NCBI GenBank assembly: GCA_947305945.1
Contig: CAMZFA010000003.1
Location: 1 to 37,999, forward strand
Direction of reading: 5' to 3'
DNA length: 37,999 bases
From: an uncultured Spirochaetales bacterium
GTDB taxonomy: Bacteria > Spirochaetota > Spirochaetia > Sphaerochaetales > Sphaerochaetaceae
The position numbers and the translations under genes were made by a program. Below, piece after piece: positions 32,493 through 37,999 of the stretch (its first letter is position 1; every line of letters begins with the position of its first letter). The notes beneath the pieces were generated by a model. It made no database searches and had not been told where the DNA came from. It saw nothing but the letters and a program-made list of their open reading frames with translations.

Positions 32493-32780
32493 TCAGAATA
32501 ATTCGCAGTCAGTGCAGCAGAAGAACAGACCTTCGGACGGGAAGTCCAGCCTTATCTCATCAACTATCTTTCTGAAGACCTCAACTTCGCTGTCCGGGCA
32601 GATAATCATGATCCATGTGTTGAGCTGGGGCCATACGGAATCTCCCATGCGGGGGTTCAGACGGCCCTTGCCGGTTACGTTGTCAATGCGGGTGTAGGAG
32701 GAGCCCACGCCAAGTTCCTCACAGTGAGAGAAAAAGTCCTCTGCTATGGACTCATCCATAATGAATTCAAGCCTTTTCAT
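32493..32780 (-). CDS. Small PII-like protein linked to the RND pump
   Basis: A 95-residue cytoplasmic protein with the beta-alpha-beta pattern of a PII/ferredoxin-like fold (RLEFIMDESIAEDFFSHCEELGV, WPQLNTWIMIICPDSEVEVFRKIVDEIR). It resembles the short PII-related proteins (DUF3240-like) that sit beside RND exporters. The canonical PII T-loop and ATP-binding motifs are not evident. The C-terminus has three Cys (FFCCTDCELF), which might bind metal. The ATG overlaps the end of the RND gene by 14 nt with a GGAGG site inside it, so it is co-translated with the pump. A sensor or regulatory role is inferred. Confidence 0.65.
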   Translation of the reverse strand: MKRLEFIMDESIAEDFFSHCEELGVGSSYTRIDNVTGKGRLNPRMGDSVWPQLNTWIMIICPDSEVEVFRKIVDEIRLDFPSEGLFFCCTDCELF

Positions 32781-35700
32781 TGTCTCCCTCCTTTGAATTT
32801 GCCGCGGCTTTCTTCTCTGCCCTGCGTTCCTTGCCGCGGTAGAACAGGTAGTAGAGAACGGGCATGAGGTAGAGCGTCATGAGGGCGCTGAATGTAAGAC
32901 CGCCGAATATGGTAAGACCTATGGGCTGGATTGTCTCGCCGCCCTCCTTGACAAAGAAGGCCATGGGCACAAGGGCAAGAACGGTGGTGAGGGTTGTCAT
33001 GAGGACCGGGCGCAGTCTCGAGCGGGCTGCGGCCACACAGGCATCAAAGACACTCATTCCCCTCTCCTGCATGAGGTTTGTGTAGTCAACAAGAACAATA
33101 CCGTTGTTGACAACAATACCCACCAGAATCAGGGCACCTACGGCGGTGACAACTGTGAAGGAAAGACCGCCCACAATCTTGTAGATCATAACAATTCCTA
33201 TCAGGGCCAGGGGAAGCGTGAAGAGAACAATGAACGGCTTGCGGAAGCTCTCGAACTGGGCCGCCATGATGGCAAAGACCAGCAGGGCCGCAACGGAGAT
33301 TATCTCAATGAAGACCTTCAGGGTCTCCATCATGCTCTCATAGTTTCCGCTGTAGGAAATGACTACACCCTCGCGCAGGGGTATGTTCTCCTCAACCATG
33401 GTCTGGACAAGTTTCTGGATTTCAGTTGTGGAAGCAGTGTTTACCGCGGAGGCGGTAACATGCAGAACACGCGACTGGTTTTCCCTGATGATTGATGTGG
33501 CGGTGCGGTCCTCCCTGATTGTTGCAAAACTTGCCAGGGGAACACGGGTGCCGAAATTCGTGGCCACCATGATGTCCTCAAAATCAAGGCGCGTCTGCTT
33601 GTCGGCCACGGGCAGGGTCAGGACCACGTCAATGTCATGGCCGCTCTCCCTGTATCTTGCGGCGGTCATGCCGCCGATATTGGCACGTATCTCCGCGTTT
33701 GCCGCGGCAACAGTGACTCCCAGGCTGTTCATCTTCTCACGGTCAAAGTCAATTGAGAGCATGGGCGAGCCCTCGGAAATGTTTGTGGAAATATCCTTGA
33801 GCATGCCGGAGGCCTCAGCCTTGAGAAGGGCCTCAATCTCCAGGGCAGTCTGCCTGACGGCATCCATGTCAGTGGATGAAATCTTTATGTCAACGTCTGA
33901 GGAATCGCTGCCCATGGAGATGACCGAGGAGTCTCCGGAAACGGTGATTACGGCCTCCGGATAGTCATCCTTCATTGCATCAATTACAAGGGCGGCGCTG
34001 TCCGGGTCATCCCAGTCAGCCTGACGGTCTGCAGCATTCCGGAAGGTGTAGATCATGCTGGCACCGTTGGAGCCGGAGCCCATGGAGAGCAGACCAGACC
34101 CTATGATTACGGCGTCCATATCAAGACCTTTCACCTGCTCCCTGAAGCGGCTGTCAATCGAGGTGACAACCCTTCTGGTTTCCTCAATGGAGGTGCCTGT
34201 GGGCATTTGCACGGAAACTGTCATTGACTTGCTCTCGGTGACGGGCATGTACGAGAAGCCCACCACGGGAATCTGGATGCAGGCCCAGACAAACAGGGCG
34301 GCAATTACGGCAATGAGCAGGATCTTGTGTCTGAGGACCCGGGAAACGCTCTTTGCATATGCGTTGTCAAACTTCTCGTAGATCCGGTCGGTCTTCTCCA
34401 TGAAGGCGCTCTTTGTCTGCTTGCGTGCAGGGCCCTTGAATCTGAAGGTACTTGAGATAACCGGAATCAGGGTGATTGCAACAGCAAACGAGGTGAGAAG
34501 CGAGATTATGACGGTGATTGACAGCTGGCCGAAGACAGAGCCCAGGATTCCCAGCTTGTTCTTGTAGAGAACCATGGGGATGAAGACACAGCAGGTTGTG
34601 AGGGTGGATGAAAGAAGTGCACCTACCATTTCATCGGTTCCCAGAACCGAGGCCACCCTGGGTTTCACGCCCCTCTGTCTGTAGGAATAAATGTTTTCAA
34701 TGACAACAATTGAGCTGTCCACAAGCATGCCTATGCCCAGGGCAAGGCCGGCAAGTGTCATGAGGTTCAGGGAAAGACCTGAGTAGTACATGACAAGCAG
34801 TGTCACCAGAACCGAAAGGGGAATTGAGATGGCAATAAGGCCGGTGGACTTGAACTCCCTGAGGAAGATGAGGAGGATCAGGACGGCCAGAAGGGCACCC
34901 TGAAGGGCTGAATTTGAAACAAGGTCCACAGTCTCGGATATGAGCTCGGACGAGTCATAGACTATGTTGATCTCACAGTCGGACGGCATGGCCCTGTAGA
35001 TTGACGGAATGCGGTCCTTTATCTTCTGTGCGGCCTGAACGGTGTTCTTTCCGCTCTGCTTGGAAACGGAAATGCCTATGCATTCGCGGCCCTGATAGGT
35101 GAAGTACGTGGAGGCATCGTCATACGTGTCCTTGATTTCGGCAATCTCATCAAGCCTTATCTGCCTCACCTCGCCGGTCTGGGTGGCCACATAACTTATC
35201 ACGGTGTTGCCGATAGCCTCAATATCGGCGAACAGGCCGGAGGTCTGGATGGTGTACGTGAGGCCGTACTCGGTAATGCTTCCCACGGACGCATTGCTGT
35301 TCTGGGCGGCAACCATCTGGGCAATCTGGGAGAAGGTCAGGTTGTAGGCCTGAAGCCTGTCCTTGGGTATCTCAACGCGGATTTTCCTGTCGCGGCCGCC
35401 TATGACGGACGTTGACGCAACGCCGTCGATCTGTTCAAGAAGCGGCGAGATTGTCTCATCGGCAAGAAGCTTCAGCTCGTCCGTTGTCTTTGACGGGGAG
35501 CTGAGTGCTATGACCATGACGGGAAGCATGGTCATGTCCATCTGGATGATGAGCGGGCTTGTGGCTTCCGAGGGCAGGTAGTTCTTCACAAGATCTATGC
35601 GGTCCCTGGCATTGTTCGCGGCGTCCGAAAGGTCCGTTCCCGCTTCGAATTCCAGCGTGATGGATGAGGAGCCTTCACTTGAGGTGGAGGTTATGTTCTT

Positions 35701-35931
35701 CAGTCCGGTCACGCTTGAGAGCGCGCTTTCCAGTACCCTTGTCAGTTTGTCCTCAACCTCCTCCGGACTTGCATTGGGATAAGATGTGGAAACCACAAGG
35801 TACGGAATGTCCATATCGGGTATGAGTTCAAGCGGCAGATTGGTGAAGGCGTTTATGCCCAGAATTGCCAGAACTATGAATATGATTGCTACCGTGACCG
35901 GCTTGGCCACGGATTTTCCGGCTACAGACAT
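32767..35931 (-). CDS. RND-family efflux pump, inner-membrane subunit
   Basis: A 1054-residue AcrB/SwrC-type transporter with two homologous halves, each one helix, a large periplasmic loop and five or six helices. The N-terminus SVAGKSVAKPVTVAIIFIVLAILG and PLELIPDMDIPYLVVSTSYPNASPEEVE are hallmark segments. In TM4 the motif reads GIGMLVDSSIVVIENIY, so the second of the two AcrB proton-relay Asp residues is Ser. In TM10 the AcrB Lys is replaced (VVNNGIVLVDY). This matches the SwrC-like group. GGAGG precedes the ATG, 8 bp after the membrane-fusion gene. The substrate is unknown. Confidence 0.93.
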   Translation of the reverse strand: MSVAGKSVAKPVTVAIIFIVLAILGINAFTNLPLELIPDMDIPYLVVSTSYPNASPEEVEDKLTRVLESALSSVTGLKNITSTSSEGSSSITLEFEAGTDLSDAANNARDRIDLVKNYLPSEATSPLIIQMDMTMLPVMVIALSSPSKTTDELKLLADETISPLLEQIDGVASTSVIGGRDRKIRVEIPKDRLQAYNLTFSQIAQMVAAQNSNASVGSITEYGLTYTIQTSGLFADIEAIGNTVISYVATQTGEVRQIRLDEIAEIKDTYDDASTYFTYQGRECIGISVSKQSGKNTVQAAQKIKDRIPSIYRAMPSDCEINIVYDSSELISETVDLVSNSALQGALLAVLILLIFLREFKSTGLIAISIPLSVLVTLLVMYYSGLSLNLMTLAGLALGIGMLVDSSIVVIENIYSYRQRGVKPRVASVLGTDEMVGALLSSTLTTCCVFIPMVLYKNKLGILGSVFGQLSITVIISLLTSFAVAITLIPVISSTFRFKGPARKQTKSAFMEKTDRIYEKFDNAYAKSVSRVLRHKILLIAVIAALFVWACIQIPVVGFSYMPVTESKSMTVSVQMPTGTSIEETRRVVTSIDSRFREQVKGLDMDAVIIGSGLLSMGSGSNGASMIYTFRNAADRQADWDDPDSAALVIDAMKDDYPEAVITVSGDSSVISMGSDSSDVDIKISSTDMDAVRQTALEIEALLKAEASGMLKDISTNISEGSPMLSIDFDREKMNSLGVTVAAANAEIRANIGGMTAARYRESGHDIDVVLTLPVADKQTRLDFEDIMVATNFGTRVPLASFATIREDRTATSIIRENQSRVLHVTASAVNTASTTEIQKLVQTMVEENIPLREGVVISYSGNYESMMETLKVFIEIISVAALLVFAIMAAQFESFRKPFIVLFTLPLALIGIVMIYKIVGGLSFTVVTAVGALILVGIVVNNGIVLVDYTNLMQERGMSVFDACVAAARSRLRPVLMTTLTTVLALVPMAFFVKEGGETIQPIGLTIFGGLTFSALMTLYLMPVLYYLFYRGKERRAEKKAAANSKEGDNEKA

Positions 35932-35939
35932 GTGACCTC

Positions 35940-36827
35940 CTACTCCACTATCCTGACAGGTGTTCCGTCGGCAAGAAGGCCCTGACCCCTGACAACCAGA
36001 AGGTCACCGGCTTTGAGTCCGGAAACAATCTCAACCCTGTCGGATTCCCTGATTCCCGTTGTGACAACGGTCTTCACTGCCCTGCCGTCACGCACTACAT
36101 AGCATGTTGTGACGTCATTGCCGGTTGAAAGGGCGCTGTATGGAACAACAATCACGTTGTCCTTTGTGTTTATGATCACATTCAGGTTGGCGTACATTCC
36201 GGCAATGACACGGGGCTCGGGAACATTCAGACGGGCCTTGACCGTCCTTGTGCGTGTCCTGCTGTCGATTGTCGGGCTGAGGGATGTGACTGCGGCCTCA
36301 AAGGTTTCACCCTCAATGGCGTCAAAGTTGACCAGCACCCTGTTGCCAAGGCTGATCAGGGTTGAGTAACGCTCAATGACGGATATGGTGATCTCAAGGT
36401 CATCAAGGTTCTCTATAACGGCAACGGGACTTGACGGTGCGACCATGGAGCCCTCAACGCCTGTAAATGATGTGACAATTCCGGCTATGGGCGCCTTGAT
36501 CAGGCTGGGCTTGTAGGTCTGACCGTCACGTGAGGCATCAACCTGGGCCAGAACCTGGTCCTTTTCAACCCTGTCACCCACCTTGACGCTTACGTTCTGA
36601 AGTTCACCGGTGACCGACGGCATGACATACACCGTGTCCTTTGCCGTAACCGTGCCGCCGAACTTCCTTGAGTCCGTTATGCTGTCCGTTGATACACGGA
36701 TTGTGCTGACAGGAGTAAGGTTGTCCTGTTCAGTTGCGGCTTCCTGTGAAGATGCAGTCTGCTTTGAACATGATACGGCCGCAAACAGAAGGCAGGCCGC
36801 AAGTATGATGACTGGTGCTTTTCTCAT
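35940..36827 (-). CDS. RND efflux membrane-fusion lipoprotein (HlyD/AcrA family)
   Basis: A 295-residue periplasmic adaptor anchored by a lipobox (FAAVSC, Cys 20). The barrel-sandwich halves appear as VYVMPSVTGELQNVSVKVGDRVEKDQVLAQVD and LIKAPIAGIVTSF. The alpha hairpin between them is very short, and IAGMYANLNVIINTKDNVIVVPYSALS is the beta-barrel segment. The short hairpin suggests a compact adaptor. The ATG shares a base with the TolC-family stop (TAATG) and has GGGAG upstream. Confidence 0.92.
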   Translation of the reverse strand: MRKAPVIILAACLLFAAVSCSKQTASSQEAATEQDNLTPVSTIRVSTDSITDSRKFGGTVTAKDTVYVMPSVTGELQNVSVKVGDRVEKDQVLAQVDASRDGQTYKPSLIKAPIAGIVTSFTGVEGSMVAPSSPVAVIENLDDLEITISVIERYSTLISLGNRVLVNFDAIEGETFEAAVTSLSPTIDSRTRTRTVKARLNVPEPRVIAGMYANLNVIINTKDNVIVVPYSALSTGNDVTTCYVVRDGRAVKTVVTTGIRESDRVEIVSGLKAGDLLVVRGQGLLADGTPVRIVE

Positions 36828-37999
36828 TATCTTATCTCCCGGTTCACCGCATACTCAAGGTCAATGAGGGCGGAGAGGTAGTTGTATCTGCTGCTTAGCT
36901 CTGCAAGCATGGCCTGGTTGAGCTGGTTCTCGGCATCACGCAGTTCAAGTGCTCCGGTGGAGCCGTTGTCAAAGGCCTTCTGCGTCATGTCGAATGATTT
37001 GCGGGCAAGTTCTATTGTGCCCTGTGTGTTTTCAAGTTCGTCCCTGCTCTGCTCAAGCTTGTCAACAAGGCCCATTATCTCAATTCTTGCGTTCTCGGTG
37101 AGAAGGGTCTTTGAGAGCTCAAGCTTCTTCTTTCCGTCCTGCAGATCCTTCAGGCTCTGCATTGAGGAACTCCAGGGAAGCAGGTTGGAAAGGTTCCACG
37201 CCACGGTGGCGGAGAATGAACCGCTGTCGGTCCAGTTGTCCCTTGTCCAGAAGTCATTGTCCAGATCCGAAAGTGTGAGCTGGACCGAGTAACTTAACGC
37301 CAGGTTGGGGATGAAGAGTGACTGCTTGAGGGCTTTTTCCTGGAGGTTGAGCAGCCTCAGCTGTCCTTCCAGTGCCATGACGTCATACCTGCCGCCGGCA
37401 AGGGCCAGAAGCTCCTGTTCATCAACCACCACATAGGCGGTGTCTATCCTGTCCGTCAGCACCAGGGCGGTGTCTATGGGCAGATTCAGAAGCATGGCCA
37501 GCTGGCGCTTTGAGGACTCAACACCGGCACGTGCGCTGTTTATCTGCGGCAGGCTGTTGTTGTAAGTCACCTGTGCCTGAAGTACGTACAGCTCCGGGAC
37601 ATAACCGTTTTCATAGTCCGTCTTTGCCTGGATGTATCTTTCATACTGGGCATCCGAGGTTGCCTTCCGGATTTCCAGTGCCTGCTCCTGCAGGACTATA
37701 GCATAGTAGAGTTTCTTTATGTTGACGGCAATGCTGTCCCTTGTCTGCTGCCAGGTCAGAAGTCCGTTGTTGTACTTCTCCTTTGCAATCTTTATGTTGG
37801 TGATCATTGCCGGGTTGAAGGCTTCCTGGATTGAGATGCCGGTTGAGTACATGAACTCGGGATCCGAGGAACCGGTATCCGGCATGATATGCAGAAAGTC
37901 GAAAAGCGGCTTGAGCATGCCGGTCATTGCCTCCATGCTCTTTGCGCTTGTGTTCTCATTCTGCCTCATGAATCCGGCGTTTCCGTTGACTGTGGGAAA
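36827..37999 (-). CDS. TolC-family outer-membrane efflux protein (N-terminus outside the window)
   Basis: The reading frame stays open to the right edge (ten further codons before the ORF-track Met, with no stop), so the gene is cut there and that Met is not the true start. Visible are two long helical coiled-coil stretches (VNIKKLYYAIVLQEQALEIRKA and a C-terminal LEQSRDELENTQGTIELARKSFDMTQKAFDNGSTGALELRDAEN) around beta segments (LSYSVQLTL, GSFSATVAWNLS), the OEP repeat layout. It forms the exit duct for the RND pump encoded downstream. Confidence 0.9.
   Translation of the reverse strand, partial: FPTVNGNAGFMRQNENTSAKSMEAMTGMLKPLFDFLHIMPDTGSSDPEFMYSTGISIQEAFNPAMITNIKIAKEKYNNGLLTWQQTRDSIAVNIKKLYYAIVLQEQALEIRKATSDAQYERYIQAKTDYENGYVPELYVLQAQVTYNNSLPQINSARAGVESSKRQLAMLLNLPIDTALVLTDRIDTAYVVVDEQELLALAGGRYDVMALEGQLRLLNLQEKALKQSLFIPNLALSYSVQLTLSDLDNDFWTRDNWTDSGSFSATVAWNLSNLLPWSSSMQSLKDLQDGKKKLELSKTLLTENARIEIMGLVDKLEQSRDELENTQGTIELARKSFDMTQKAFDNGSTGALELRDAENQLNQAMLAELSSRYNYLSALIDLEYAVNREIR

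Noticed and set aside
1-37999. tRNA, rRNA, transposase or phage genes
   Set aside because: No TpsiC-like tRNA arms, rRNA signatures, transposase DDE motifs or phage structural genes were seen in reading the window.

Overview
This window looks like a chromosomal segment from a spirochaete (Spirochaetota). The evidence is: a CarD-family regulator directly upstream of ispD and ispF; an EF-G whose N-terminus closely resembles the spirochaete/planctomycete 'spd' type as I recall it from Borrelia; several lipoproteins with relaxed lipoboxes; and one lipoprotein built on a repeat-like module common in gut Treponema/Sphaerochaeta-type genomes. Base composition is moderately GC-rich. A host-associated Sphaerochaetaceae or Treponemataceae member is my inference. 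No rRNA, tRNA, CRISPR array, transposase or phage gene was seen.

Layout. (1) 1-377 is non-coding, with short tandem repeats and the terminator of the following minus-strand operon. (2) 378-10015 is one tightly packed minus-strand operon, read right to left: glpK, cdaA, cdaR, acpS, truA, family-4 UDG, priA, def, fmt, a TIGR01212 radical SAM gene and a DUF308/HdeD-like membrane protein. Most junctions are ATGA-type overlaps. The operon combines glycerol phosphorylation, c-di-AMP synthesis, ACP activation and information processing. (3) 10097-16721 is a second minus-strand operon: a small membrane protein, pepT, a probable outer-membrane protein, a lipoprotein and a large M16C (PreP-like) zinc protease. 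(4) 16835-20316 is a plus-strand run of three secreted proteins (lipoprotein, periplasmic/outer-membrane protein, lipoprotein with membrane-spanning tail). After a terminator comes an orphan PD-(D/E)XK-like nuclease gene (20448-21239) in AT-richer DNA. (5) malQ (minus) and carD-ispD-ispF-mtnA-like (plus) diverge from a 76-bp region holding back-to-back promoters. (6) 25743-30065, minus strand: a RecA-like ATPase, fusA and a CPA2 cation/proton antiporter, each with its own candidate promoter except where noted. (7) 30185-31578, plus: a STAS anti-anti-sigma protein translationally coupled to a CE15-like hydrolase. (8) 31549-37999, minus: a tripartite efflux operon (TolC, cut by the window edge; membrane-fusion lipoprotein; RND pump), followed by a small PII-like protein and an AEC-family carrier.

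The most notable non-gene signal is a recurrent architecture in which a -10 hexamer lies only 6-7 nt upstream of the ATG, with a -35-like element 17-18 bp further up. It occurs at carD, malQ, def and the gene at 16721, each without a convincing Shine-Dalgarno. This predicts leaderless mRNAs in an organism that otherwise uses strong Shine-Dalgarno sites. Other points of interest are a Cys-rich tail on IspD, an MtnA homologue with its RGAPAIG loop replaced, a PII-like protein in an RND operon, a perfect palindrome between the glpK promoter and start codon, and an unrecognised nuclease-like gene. All calls were made by reading the sequence; no database search was run.
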